From: Adiantum capillus-veneris
Taxonomy: Eukaryota > Streptophyta > Polypodiopsida > Polypodiales > Pteridaceae
Length of the DNA stretch: 64,000 nucleotides
NCBI GenBank assembly: GCA_014529385.2
Contig: CM043965.1
Location: 65,259,190 to 65,323,189, forward strand
Direction of reading: 5' to 3'
Below are positions 45,681 to 56,349 of this stretch, one piece after another. Position numbers and translations under genes: made by a program. The notes below the pieces were generated by a model. It was not told where the DNA came from. It did no database searches and saw nothing but the letters and a program-made list of their open reading frames with translations. Numbering within the stretch: position 1 is the stretch's first letter; the number at the start of each line of letters is the position of its first letter.

Positions 45681-46044
45681 GGGACCTTCACCATGCTGGG
45701 TAAGTTTTGCAATGTCCTCTCCTCTTGTATTCTCTAAGAGAATAACTATGGCCGGAATTGGTTAATTATACAGAGTAGTGGGGTGGGTCTAACATAGCAG
45801 TTATGCCGAGGGATAGCTCCTTTTGGACTTCTTATGGCTCAATAATGGTAAAGCCGTAGGCAAGTTTAAAAAGACCCCATTATTAAGACCAAAGCTCCCG
45901 AGAGGTGTGCACCATATCCCACTTAGTGGGCTAAACAAAACCGATAATAGATCCCAGTCCCACTTACTCTAGTATAATTAACAAAATCAACCATTAATAG
46001 GCTACTTAAGGACCTCTCTTCTTAAGCAAGAAAAGAGAAACCCA
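45681..46044 (-). other. Gypsy F leader with stem-loop
   Basis: Leader homologous to 18620-18925 and partly to 16600-17000. It contains the inverted repeat AATAATGG (45841-45848) and CCATTATT (45877-45884). Confidence 0.7.
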
Positions 46045-46059
46045 ATGCTCTGATATCAA
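46045..46059 (-). other. Primer-binding site of gypsy F, decayed
   Basis: The minus strand reads TTGATATCAGAGCAT against TGGTATCAGAGC in G, at the LTR edge. Confidence 0.8.
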
Positions 46060-46538
46060 TGTAATGAAAATGGCCTATAAAATTTGAGAATAGCGGAATT
46101 AAGGGAATTAGAGTTAGCATTTTTGTGGGATTACTTTGAGAACATAGAGGGTGAACTTAATTGATGGTAGCAACATAAACATGGTACTTAATTAACTTGG
46201 CATGAACAATACTTTTGCAAGAGAGAGAGTATTAGAGAACATGACAATAGTTGAGGACCAGATTTACTTGGAACCAATCCCCCCTCCGAAAGGTGTTTGT
46301 ATTATAGATTCTCCCATCAAGAGAGACTTGGTACAATACAATCTTTGTGTTCCTTGTGACCTTGGTGATGCTATGAAGATGGAAAGCTTCATGTATCACA
46401 AGCATAACATAAACTTTGAAAAAAGCATTAACTATCTTAAGCCTCAGTCCCACCGGACGCGATTTCTGGGCGAGCAGTTTCTGGCGAGCGCTTTTTAAGA
46501 ATCGGGCGAGCGGATTCTCAAAAGAAGGGACAATCTAC

Positions 46539-46540
<2 letters not shown>

Positions 46541-46618
<78 letters not shown>
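46541..46618. repeat. (CT)n microsatellite in the TIR element, left
   Basis: About 39 units with one interruption. Confidence 0.95.
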
Positions 46619-46621
<3 letters not shown>

Positions 46622-46807
46622 TAAAATTTGATTGTCATTTCACGACCAACTTACATTCAAACAAAAAACACCGGCGAATCATTCAATACACTATTAATAA
46701 GAGAAATAGAAGTTCCTCACACACAATTACGGTCTATTTCAAATAGCAAACCCCAAATCTATGAGTTCCATTGCATCCAAAGTAAATACATATGGGGGGT
46801 GATACAT

Positions 46808-47151
46808 CATGGGTGACGTGGAGGAAAGAAGGGCGGTGGGGGACCATATCCTCTGGGAGGAAACAAAGGTCGTGCCAACGGGGGCAGTGCACCAAATGGT
46901 GGGGGAACTACTCCAAATGGCAAAGGGTATGAACTATATGTGGGGGGGGTTGCAGGTAGTGAAAGAGGCAATGGATCAACCCCGAGTGGGGCCTCAGATG
47001 TGGAGGCAATGAATGCACTGGGAGACGTTCCAGTTGCACGCCATGCCAAAAATGGGGCTGTGAAAGTGGGATATGGTGCTGCTACTGCCCTGCCCTGACT
47101 ACTGAGTGGTGTCGGGAACGGTGGGTCAAGCGGATGAAGCTGCTCGGACAC
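46808..47151 (-). other. Pro-rich in-frame extension after the methyltransferase stop
   Basis: Directly after the TAG at 47154-47152 the same frame stays open for about 114 codons and is Pro/Ala/Phe-rich (LDPPFPTPLSSQG, PFGVVPPPFGALPPLARP, GYGPPPPFFPPRHP). It may be a tail cut off by a premature stop, or 3' UTR that happens to be open. Confidence 0.4.
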
Positions 47152-48274
47152 CTACTGCGGTTGCTCAGTTACCTGAGCTCTGACACTCCTATGAAACATC
47201 AATGTCGAGCCTAAATCGGAAGGTAGACACTGAGCTGGCTCCAAACAAGCACTGAAAACTGCCCAATCCTTCTCACAACTGATGCAATGTCTACGTAGTA
47301 GTAAACATTGTGCTGCCAATGTCCCAACTCCTGCAAAACAATCCAACACAGCATCTCCCATGTCTGTGAAGGTACCTAGTAGCCATCTACAAAAAAAAAG
47401 TTACCTTTAGATTTAATATACCTATAATTTTATAGGAACAATAAAAATAGCTAATAAAAAAATTCTACCACCTGGCAAACGCTGGACTCCTCTCAACACC
47501 TCTACGATAAAGCCGGCCCATACGATCAAGCGTCCACTGTGTGGAATCTGATCCTCGTAGCTTCTCCCATAACATGTCGTCATCTGCAGAGAAGCCACGT
47601 ACATTTGCTGCAATCTCTCCATCCGCTCGATCGTACCTCGGAAGCCGACACTCACCAGTTCTAGGGGGTGAAAAAATGGCTAGCAACAAAGTACCAACCT
47701 GCGGGGAGCAAGTAAAACATTATTTTTTGACCCACGAACATTGAAGTTACTATTCATTATCAAAACAAAAAAACAACATACCCTCTCTAAATAGTCCTGA
47801 ATAGTCGTACAATTAGCCTCTGGTAGCCGTAAGTACAATATCCTCAACAGCTGGAAACCAGCTCCCTCTGCCTTCGAAGTGACAATGGAAAGATGTTCTG
47901 CGCGACATGTTGCCATAATCATGCCATCCACCAAAAGAAACTCGGATGCCAGAAGGAATGCAGCATCCACAAGGTCACTATCCCATTGGTTCCATAAAGG
48001 AACCCCACTCGTGCTAGCTGCATGTGGCCTAGTGTGTAAGGGAAAGGCCATGTACACCAAACGTACGCCACCTAATCTCAGGTTGGGGTTCATCTGCCCT
48101 GTTCCTGATAGAGAGCCCAAGAATCTACGTAGTGACTGCATAGAACTGCATGCAGTTTTTGTTAGCACTATAAGTGTACACATAACTATGATTGTAAATA
48201 AGCGTGGCTTACCTGCCATTGCACAACACATCTGGAATAGCTTTTGCCAATAGCTTCCTAGCACACCTCTCCTT
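47152..48274 (-). CDS. Beta-class N4C/N6A DNA methyltransferase-like protein, spliced, transposon-borne
   Basis: Minus-strand exons: e1 about 48274-48213, e2 48145-47782, e3 47698-47472, e4 47386-47152. Donors are GTAAGC, GTATGT and GTGGTA; acceptors end GCATGCAG, CCCCGCAG and TTTTGTAG. All phases fit (2, 0, 2). In e2, LVYMAFPLHT occupies the place of motif IV, where DPPY is expected. Next, FLLVDGMIMATCRAEHL and AEGAGFQLLRILYLRLPE correspond to the usual LL-PGG... and AGF...W-KP segment. In e4, FTDMGDAVLDCFAGVGT then LRRHCISCEKD is the motif X/I SAM-binding region (family pattern D-FAGSGT...GR...E-D). The order IV ... I is that of class beta. About 295 residues in the model; the N-terminus is not located. 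The altered motif IV makes activity doubtful. Confidence 0.7.
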
Positions 48275-48317
48275 CTTTCACGATGTCCGACGATCTTGCG
48301 AGTAAAATAAAGTCTGC

Positions 48318-48612
48318 GTGGGATGCCATGGAAGCCATTCCAAACAGAGAGGCATTGTATGGAGCCGACTGGTTTCGTCAGGCTCTCAAGGCAACCATCA
48401 ACGTGTATCGCCTCTATCAATGCCGCAAGGAACTCAATATGCAGAGCTTAATCAATTTGAACGAGACTGGACAACTAGCTTTCTCTTGCTGGAAGAAAAT
48501 TGGGCTCATCACAGGAGGATGAGGAGGAAATGAGGCAGCAGCTAAGCAATGTGGTGAATCTAAATATGCCAATCGAAGGGAGCACATCAACTACTAAAAC
48601 CGGGCCTTCCAG
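48318..48612 (+). other. Plus-strand C-terminal exon candidate in the TIR element
   Basis: The frame reads SGSQGNHQRVSPLSMPQG and then FERDWTTSFLLLEENWAHHRR. After a one-base shift it continues with DEEEMRQQLSNVVNLNMPI to a stop at about 48610. An AATAAA follows at 48648-48653. It looks like the 3' end of a second gene reading outwards from the methyltransferase gene. No family recognised; it overlaps the opposite-strand frame of 48420-48213, so one of the two may be a shadow. Confidence 0.4.
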
Positions 48613-48745
48613 AAGATGAACACTTCTTGTTTATGTAATGCAAGTTTAATAAAATGTAACTTTTTTATTATTAATGGGAGTTCTTGTTTTAAGACCCTTG
48701 TCTATATTGTTTTTGAAACAATTTGTCTAGCTTCCATACCTTTGA

Positions 48746-48748
<3 letters not shown>

Positions 48749-48812
<64 letters not shown>
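48749..48812. repeat. (CT)n microsatellite in the TIR element, right
   Basis: About 32 units. Confidence 0.95.
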
Positions 48813-48817
<5 letters not shown>

Positions 48818-50211
48818 GAGAGAGATAGAGATAGTCCACAAAGAGGAAGAGAGAATCTTTTTAGGAAACTGCTCACCTGATTCCTAAAAAGCGCTCGCCG
48901 GAAACTTCTCGCCTAGAAATATCCCCCAGTCCCAAGGCCTCAAACACCTTCGAAGGTGAAGAGACCTAGCGGGGAATGAGGGTAGGGAAGAGGAAGAAGA
49001 ACATTCATAGGAGAAAGAAATAGTTCCTCACTTATCATCACTCTTTTTGCTTAGCATAGCATAATAGCATAGTAATGAAGATGAAGAAGATGGAAAGCTT
49101 AAGCATTGAAGCATGGCTCTTGGTTGGATTTGCATTCCATAGCCAAGAGTGTTGGTATAGGCTCTCAACTTCTCAACAAGCTTGGAGAAGGAGATGGAGC
49201 TCTTGCACTTTGCACTTCACACCATGAGAGAATGTGTGTGTGTGTGTGTGTGGGAGAGTATACCCCCCTCTCATACTTGGTCCACACCTCTCTCCCCTCT
49301 CTCCATCTCTCTCTCTCTCGTAATATTTAATTATATCATTTGGGACATGTGTCCTCTTTTTTCTCTTTGAGAGAAAGAACTTAATTATTTATGTTTATGC
49401 ATCTAAACTCTCATTGGACCCCTTTAAAGCCTATCCAATAGGATTCAAGCACATCATGAGGGCCACATGTGGAGAAGTTTGCCATGTGTCTTTTATGCTT
49501 CTTAAGTCATTTGGTCTCAATTAACACTTCAAGCACTTAGTCAATCAAGCATAAAAACCATTGATTCCTCTGGAGAGTTTATCTTTGAATTGAACACTTC
49601 AAGAACCTTAGTCATTTTAAGCATAAAAATCACCTCAAGCTTTGGGCGAGGTTCCTACAAACATTTTAAGCACTTTAGTTAGCAAGCGACAAGCACCTCA
49701 TGCTTGGGTAGGGTTCCCACCTCAAGGTCAGCCCTAGCTTGTTGCCTAAGGTCAAAGGACTTTTTAACACTAATTTTTGGAGGTCTTTAATGAAGCTAAC
49801 CCTAAGGTATTTTAAGCTCCATTAGATGCATGTTGCTCTTTGATAGACTACCTCCTTTTGGACCCCTATTGAGATGTAACCATCTCTCCTCTTGGTCCCT
49901 TGCTGAGGTAAATTTAGAAGCACTTATTGCACATTGCTCTTTGGTAGACCGTCTCCTTTTGGACCCCTATTGAGATGAAGCCATTTCTCCTTTTGGTCCC
50001 CTGTTGAGATAGGTCTAGAAGCACATATCTATATCCTAATTCTTGTTCCCCTTTTAAATTCCCATATTAAATGATCAGTTTAATATGAGAAAATCATTTG
50101 GTAAAGTTAGATATTACACTGCGTGCATCATTCCTTTCATGTCTTGAGAGAGAGACCAGGACAGACACTACAGACATGGCTATAGTTTTTCTCCACTTTG
50201 TACACTAGCAC

Positions 50212-50212
<1 letters not shown>

Positions 50213-50266
<54 letters not shown>
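50213..50266. repeat. (GA)n microsatellite
   Basis: About 27 units. Confidence 0.95.
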
Positions 50267-50269
<3 letters not shown>

Positions 50270-50289
50270 TCTAGGGCATCAATGGCGAC

Positions 50290-50410
50290 CACCAATGAAG
50301 GGACAAATGGATGGGAGGATGGGGGCTAGCGCGCCGCAAACGAAACTAAATGGCAGGAGGAGGTGGATGGCTAATGGCGTGGGAATGGATGGAAGGCGCT
50401 GCAGCTACCA
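50290..50410. repeat. Dispersed repeat, copy 2
   Basis: Same repeat as 38990-39120. Confidence 0.7.
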
Positions 50411-51606
50411 TGGTCTGTTTGTTTCTCTCAGAGGGAGCATCCACGTGACCTTGAGTAGCTTGTTATTACTCACGGAAAGAGGGCAAAGGCAAGGTTCAAG
50501 TTAGGGGTGGGGGAAAGTAGCAAGTCTCCCCTTCTGTGTCGAGCCTCTCTCTGTCTCTCTTTGCCTTCCCCTCGCAAACGCAGAAGCTGCCTCTTCTTGT
50601 GTTGTACATGAGCAGGTTCAGTGGAGTGCAGGTGGCAAGGGCAAGGAGAAGGCGAAGACTAGAGAGAGAGAGGGGTGAAGGAGAGCAAGCGATGGTGGGT
50701 TGGAGTAGGCAATTCGGGGAGAAAGGTGCAACTCGGGGGGGGGGGGATAGCTAGGGCGTAACAATGGCTTCCCTTTGCTTTGGAAAAGAGTGAACGAGAC
50801 AACAAATCCATGGAGATAGTAGAAGTAGGTGGGAGCAGTTTACAAATCTTCTTTGCATGATTCAAGAGATCCAAATATATTTGATTGTCCTTGCAATGAG
50901 TATCTTCTACTTGCATCATCCAATTAAAAAAAATGAATATTTTTAAAAAAATCTGCCCTTTTTTGTTAGCAAAAAGGGAACACATCACTATGGCCTTTGC
51001 CCTTTGGGCGGGTCAAAAAATTTATAATGAGATGTATGTGTGCATTTCATGTATTTGTCTGCACCGTTCTCTCTTTGTCTACGAACTATCACCGAAGGTG
51101 TGACAAAGCAGGCAACCAACTGGTTTGGACCACCTTTCGATAATAACCCCGTCCCCCTCTCCTTTGTCCCTCTCAATTACTCTTTTTTCCTCACAAATGT
51201 ATCATGACATAAACAAACTTTGAAGACTTGCACTTTATGCATTACACTTCCCACATAATGTTACCAATCACAAAAGATTGTTTTCCCTAATAAAGGAGAC
51301 CATACTCTCCTATTAAAGGAGAGCCTATTCTCTTGCGTACAATGTGCACTATACTAACAATCCAACTGAGACTTTCGCTCAAAATCCCTTCGATGCAAGA
51401 CGGAGCATTGGGACACTAGGGAAGAGCCCCTTTGTGTATGCATATTATGCCCTTTACAAGTTTTAGCATCTACACCATACCATACTTGAGTGTTGAGCTT
51501 TTGATCTCATTCAAGGTTTAGTTCCTCACAAGAATAACTACCTCCTCCTCTTCTCTTTCTACCTCTCAGTCTCCATCTCTCGCAAAAGGCAAAGTGCAAA
51601 GTAGTA

Positions 51607-51608
<2 letters not shown>
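50411..51608. other. No supported gene
   Basis: Contains a run of G at about 50737-50746 and short frames without family features. Confidence 0.4.
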
Positions 51609-51701
<93 letters not shown>

Positions 51702-51717
51702 CACGCACGTGCACACG
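51609..51717. repeat. Compound (CT)n(GT)n(GC)n microsatellite
   Basis: About 30 CT units, 13 GT units, then gcgcgcacgcacgtgcaca. Confidence 0.95.
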
Positions 51718-51924
51718 GCCACGTGACGGCCACTCCCAACGTTCGGCCAATTTTAATTAATGTGGTCCACCTTTTTTTGGACGAATGTTAAACACTTGAC
51801 CAACAAGCCCCCCCCCCCCCAAATGCGATCGCGACAACCACACACCAGAGCATCGTTTTGCTTCTGGTTCTTCAACTTCTTTCCAACGAGACTGCAAGGT
51901 AAGCTCTTCTTCTTCCTCCTCCTC

Positions 51925-51926
<2 letters not shown>

Positions 51927-51998
<72 letters not shown>
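51927..51998. repeat. Compound (CT)n(CA)n microsatellite
   Basis: About 18 CT and 16 CA units. Confidence 0.95.
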
Positions 51999-52429
51999 AC
52001 ACACATGTACACATGCTATACAAAATTGCAACAATTTCATAGCTTTTTCCTTCAGACACACACACACACATATGCTACACAAGTGCTTATGTATGAATCT
52101 TTTTCCCTTCACACACACATGTACGCAAGCGCTTGCATCGAATAGTGGAATGTCTAGTAGTGATGTGATTTGCTCTTCTTCACGACACATGTGCACACAG
52201 GACGTGGTCGAACGAAACAAATTGTTTTTTTATCGAACAGATGCACAAACGGATGCATATGTGAGAGATGGTGAAAAGTTCGCATCAATTTGTTGCACTT
52301 TTTTTAGAAAGAATGGCCTCATGTGCACTTCACATCTCTCTCTCTCTCTCGCTCTAACTCAACTCTCCTCGTTGGATAAATCTTTAAGGTCTCTTGGGAT
52401 AGTTTCCCGTGACACTAAAACTCTGACAG

Positions 52430-52462
52430 AGAGGGGGGAGGGGGGAGGGGGGGGTTTGGGGG
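52430..52462 (+). other. G-quadruplex-prone G tract
   Basis: Four or more runs of five to eight G within about 33 bp, about 350 bp upstream of the PPR start codon and on the coding strand. Confidence 0.7.
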
Positions 52463-52815
52463 CTAATAAGAAAGAAGGAAATGGCATCACTTTTCTATGA
52501 CCCAAATGTGGTAGATTAGCTATGCCAATTAGCCCTTATTTATTGAACAGGTCTGAGTTCAACTCTCCTCGTCGGTCTTTAAGGTCACTTCGGATAGCTT
52601 CCTAACGTTAAAATTCTCTTCTTGTTCTCTGCCTCTCTAACCTTACGGAATGGTGAGAGCCATTCCGTGTGTATTTCAGGTTCTCGCTGCAGAATGCTTG
52701 GAAGGATGGCAGCTGAACGCTGCCACAGGTCCTCAGAAGCGCTGATGGCGAAATTGACTGCAGTAGAGCTGCTTGCAAGGTCTGATTGGCGCAGAAGTAG
52801 GATGGTCAAGAAAGG

Positions 52816-54837
52816 ATGCCCTCTGCAGCAGGTGGGCTCCCGCCGTTGCCCGACTCCTATCTCAGGTCGCAAGATTTCATGAGATCCTCGAACGTCTCCA
52901 TAACTGCAGCCCTTGAATCTAGCACAAAATCTCCTCAAAGAGACCACTTTTTGGAGGCGATCCATGCCCTTGAGCTCGCAAATCAGCAGGGGTCCCCCTG
53001 TTCTCACAAGCTGTATTCCCCTCTTTTGCAATGGTCCATAGACTGGAGGATTGCAAGACTAGGCAGAGAGCTACATTGCTCCATTGTGAAAAGGAAAGCA
53101 GAGTGTGACGCCATCTTGGCCACTTACATAATTCGTATGTATGCTGCATGCAGCAACTTGGATGATGCCGACAAGGTGTTCAATTCTCTGTCCAACCCAG
53201 ATGTCTACATGTGGAGTGCAATTATTTTGGCTCATACCAACGCAGGCCAAGGATCAAAAGCTATCGAATTGTACCGGTCAATGCTACAAAGGCAAGGTTT
53301 AAGACCAGATGCCCATATGTTTGTTGCAGTCTTGAAAGCATGTGCTGCCACAGCTGCTTCGCGTGAAGGTAAACTAGTTCATGCACACACCATCGAAAGT
53401 AGCGTTGAGCTTGTCTTGCATGTTGGGAACACCCTTATTGACATGTATGTTAGGTGTGGATGTCTTGAAGATGCGCACATGGTTTTTGAGAAAATGCCGA
53501 AGAGAGATGTAGTCACATGGAATGTTCTGATTGCAGGCTATTCTTGTAATGGGCATGATGATAAGGCCTTTGAGCTTTGTCAGAAAATGCAAGAAGAGAG
53601 CATTGTTCCTGACAATGTGACATTTTTGAGCTTAGTAGGTGCTGCAAATGCCAGAAGCATAGGTAATTTTTGTTGTGAAAACCATGAACCTGACTCGATT
53701 TCTCAAAAATTAGAGTATGCATTGATGCTTTTCAATAAGCTTCCAAACAGAAGCTTGGCGGCATGGAGTGCAATGATAGGGATGTACTCAGAGCATGGAG
53801 ATCAAGCTAAGGCTTTTTGTTTGTACTTGGATCTGCTGCAACGAGGTTTAAAGCCAGATATTGTGACGTTTGTTTGTGCACTCAAAGCCTGCTCTGACCT
53901 GGACATGGCAAAATGCATTCACTTTCACATTATTGAAAGTGGCTATCAGTTAGATAGGCAAATACAAAATTGCCTCATTGCTACATATGGCCAATGCGGA
54001 AGCCTTGAGGATGCTCGCATGCTGTTTGATGCTATGCACAATCGGTGTGTGGTTACATGGAGCTCAATGATTTCAGCATATGCACAATATGGAAGGGATC
54101 AGGAGTCTTTAGAGCTGTTCGGTAGAATGTTGCATGGCGGCGTAAAACCAAATCATGTTACTTATTTCTATGCAATGAGATCCTGTACAAATATGACGGC
54201 TTTGATTCTTAGCTTGCTTGTGTATGCCCATGTAGTCGACACGGGCTGGGATTCTCACATGCAGGTGAAGAACACTGCAATAGACATGTTTGCGAAATGT
54301 GGCAGCTTGGCAGACGCTTGCTCCGTTTTTCAAGGAATGCCACAGCGAAGTGTTGTCACATGGAGCACAATTATCTCAGCATATGTGCAACACAGTGAAA
54401 ATGAGCTGTCTCTTGAGTGCTTCAATGGCATGGTGCAAGAAGGCATAAAGCCAAATTCAGTTACTTATGTATGTCTTCTCTCTGCGTGTTATCACCTTGG
54501 GCTTGTAAATCAAGGAAGCCATCACCTTTATACTATGCAGACGATCTATGGCATCAAGCCAACCCCTGAACACAGAAACTGCCTGGTCGAGTTATTTGGT
54601 CGGGCAGGCCAGCTGAAGGAGGCTGCTGATTTGTTGCAGGGTATGCCAGAAGAGTCTGCCGTTGTTGCATGGACATCTTTGCTGAATCAGTGTAAAGCAC
54701 ATGGTAATGCTTATATAGCAGAACAATGTTTTGACAGCATTGCCAACGATGGACCAAAAAGCTGTGTGCGCCAGGTAATACAGTGCAAATCCATGAGGTT
54801 GATCAACCCTATTTTGCTTGGTAGGATTGGGGAGTGA
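52816..54837 (+). CDS. P-L-S class pentatricopeptide-repeat protein, 673 aa, intronless
   Basis: PPR proteins bind organellar RNA in a sequence-specific way and act in RNA editing, splicing or stability in chloroplasts or mitochondria. The frame opens at ATG 52816, the first ATG after an in-frame TAG at 52798. Tandem PPR units are clear, with P-type units near residues 130-166 (DVYMWSAIILAHTNAGQGS), 231-266 (DVVTWNVLIAGYSCNG), 313-348, 411-446 (CVVTWSSMISAYAQYG) and 512-547 (SVVTWSTIISAYVQHS), separated by L and S units with MY..CG.LEDA and MF.KCGSLADA motifs. The last unit (EHRNCLVELFGRAGQLKEA) leads into a short E1-like tail (VVAWTSLLNQCKAHGN), and the protein ends about 40 residues later without an E+ or DYW deaminase domain. 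The N-terminus (MPSAAGGLPPLPDSYLRSQ) could be an organelle targeting peptide but is weak. No introns or stops; the only clearly intact host gene here. Confidence 0.93.
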   Translation: MPSAAGGLPPLPDSYLRSQDFMRSSNVSITAALESSTKSPQRDHFLEAIHALELANQQGSPCSHKLYSPLLQWSIDWRIARLGRELHCSIVKRKAECDAILATYIIRMYAACSNLDDADKVFNSLSNPDVYMWSAIILAHTNAGQGSKAIELYRSMLQRQGLRPDAHMFVAVLKACAATAASREGKLVHAHTIESSVELVLHVGNTLIDMYVRCGCLEDAHMVFEKMPKRDVVTWNVLIAGYSCNGHDDKAFELCQKMQEESIVPDNVTFLSLVGAANARSIGNFCCENHEPDSISQKLEYALMLFNKLPNRSLAAWSAMIGMYSEHGDQAKAFCLYLDLLQRGLKPDIVTFVCALKACSDLDMAKCIHFHIIESGYQLDRQIQNCLIATYGQCGSLEDARMLFDAMHNRCVVTWSSMISAYAQYGRDQESLELFGRMLHGGVKPNHVTYFYAMRSCTNMTALILSLLVYAHVVDTGWDSHMQVKNTAIDMFAKCGSLADACSVFQGMPQRSVVTWSTIISAYVQHSENELSLECFNGMVQEGIKPNSVTYVCLLSACYHLGLVNQGSHHLYTMQTIYGIKPTPEHRNCLVELFGRAGQLKEAADLLQGMPEESAVVAWTSLLNQCKAHGNAYIAEQCFDSIANDGPKSCVRQVIQCKSMRLINPILLGRIGE

Positions 54838-56349
54838 AGAACACTAAATGGATGAAGATGGGTATGTGAAGAGACTTAGGGGTGATGCGTTCCAATGATA
54901 TTTTTGTGTAAAGGTAGTAATCCATTTGTGCACTATGTATATAGTTATACACAAAACAACTAACTCTTCATACAAGCACTTGCCGGACCCATGGATACCT
55001 ATCATGCCCTGGCCTACATAAAGCCTTAGTAAACTGTGGAATTCTTGGAGTGGACCGTTGGAAAGAGCTTTGTCAATTTGTGCCACATAGCAAGCTAATG
55101 ATGGTTTGTAATTAATTTTCTTAGACCATCAGTGCGGGGAAGGTAGTAGGGATAAATTTTTGTGTATTTACTACCGGACTTGCTTTACACATCACACCCA
55201 CAAGGGGCCATACTGTGGGAACAACTTTCTCAATGGAGAGGACCAACCTACCTCCAAAATAAAGCCCATTTTGCTCCAGTTTTAAGGCATGGAAGCGTGA
55301 GTGGCTGGGCAGAGAGCTCAGGTGGCCTTAAGTTGGCCCCCTTACCCTAGATGAAGTGGGTCATACTACACTTTTTGGATGTGGTTGTTGTAACCAAGCC
55401 CAAGCATACAGATTTGTTATCTACATTTCTAAACTACTTCAGTCCCACGTTAACCTGCAAATAATCCCACTTGGAAAACAACATACGACTAGCAAAAAGC
55501 AAACACGATGTCTCCTAGCTTGAGCACAAGACTTGAATGCAAGGGAGCCTTGGGATCTTTCCACATCCAAGAAAAAAACATAATGTAAACATACGCATCG
55601 CAATTTATTGGTAGGCCGTGCATTATCCACCTTATTTTGAGCGGCTTAGAATAGGTTACTCTATAGAGACCTTTGAATTCATAGGTAACACTTCTTGGGA
55701 ATCTTTTTTCTTACATTCAAGGTATGCAGGACTTCTTAATCGATCTTGACCATGTGTTTTTTGTTACTACCATCATTCTAAGGCTTATCTTTCACGTTAT
55801 GATTTGTCTACATGTGAGACATGCCTACAAATGTCCATCGATTTTTTGTGTAGAGAGATTGCATGCAAAGCATGTTTTGCAACTCTATCAAGTATTTTTT
55901 TGTTAGTTGACTCTCTAGGCCATGAGACATATTAGTTTATGTGAGATTGTTTTAAATTTCTTAGCATTTACTTATGGTCTTATGCTCTATCATATACAAA
56001 ATTGTTTCATAGGTTGAAACATCTTGCATGCTAATCTTTGACTGAAGCAATCTAGGGTTCTAGATAATTACAAGTGGAGTTTTATAGGTTTACAGGTTTT
56101 TAGATACGCATAGGTACAACGCCTTTTAGGCACTCTTGGCAGTCATTTTGACAACAGTTTTTGTGCGGATGGTCAAATGTTGATAGATGCATACTTTCTT
56201 GAGCACACACAGTGCTATTGAGCTCTTTTGAGAGCGGATATCCCCACAGGGATTTGTTTTATGCATGCAACAGTTATTTGTGTATGTTTGTGCGTGATTT
56301 CTCATGTACGTTGCCTTGCGATTACTACCTATTGTACATCGTGTGGAGC
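54838..56349. other. Unassigned region downstream of the PPR gene
   Basis: AT-rich. No gene, RNA or repeat that I can support. No obvious LTR for the copia C fragment that begins after it. Confidence 0.4.

Larger units (their letters stand above)
46453..48926 (-). mobile_element. 2474-bp TIR DNA transposon carrying a DNA-methyltransferase-like gene
   Basis: An 8-bp duplication CAGTCCCA (46445-46452 and 48927-48934) brackets it; related LTRs show the unoccupied site (ctcagacccaagacctc at about 17398). The terminal inverted repeats are imperfect over about 62 bp and share TTTCT.GGCGAG and GGCGAGCGCTTTTTA, with GGCGAG repeated several times in each. A (CT)n array follows each TIR inwards (46541-46618, 48749-48812). 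An 8-bp duplication suggests hAT, while long TIRs suggest a MULE-like element (usually 9 bp). I see no transposase. Confidence 0.85.
40119..50118 (-). mobile_element. Ty3/gypsy retrotransposon F, 10,000 bp including a nested TIR element
   Basis: The ends TGTAATGG and ATATTACA are flanked by the same 5 bp, CTGCG (40114-40118 and 50119-50123). PBS, Gag, protease, RT, RNase H and integrase remnants follow the gypsy order on the minus strand. The family is the same as G and the relic at 1585-4365. All coding parts are broken. The right (5') LTR is split by the 2474-bp element 46453-48926. Confidence 0.92.
46060..50118 (-). repeat. 5' LTR of gypsy F, interrupted
   Basis: LTR sequence at 46060-46452 and 48927-50118, the two parts joined in the related LTRs. 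Interrupted by the TIR element. About 1.58 kb without the insert. Confidence 0.88.

Noticed and set aside
47680-48420. A single 246-codon minus frame as the protein
   Set aside because: It reads through two introns with good splice sites; the spliced phases give a better methyltransferase-like protein.
46453-48926. Assigning the methyltransferase element to PIF/Harbinger, MULE or hAT
   Set aside because: 8-bp duplication argues against PIF/Harbinger (3 bp); TIR length and lack of a transposase leave MULE versus hAT open.
40119-50118. Plus-strand frames such as 45344-45661
   Set aside because: Shadows of the minus-strand gypsy Gag and pol.
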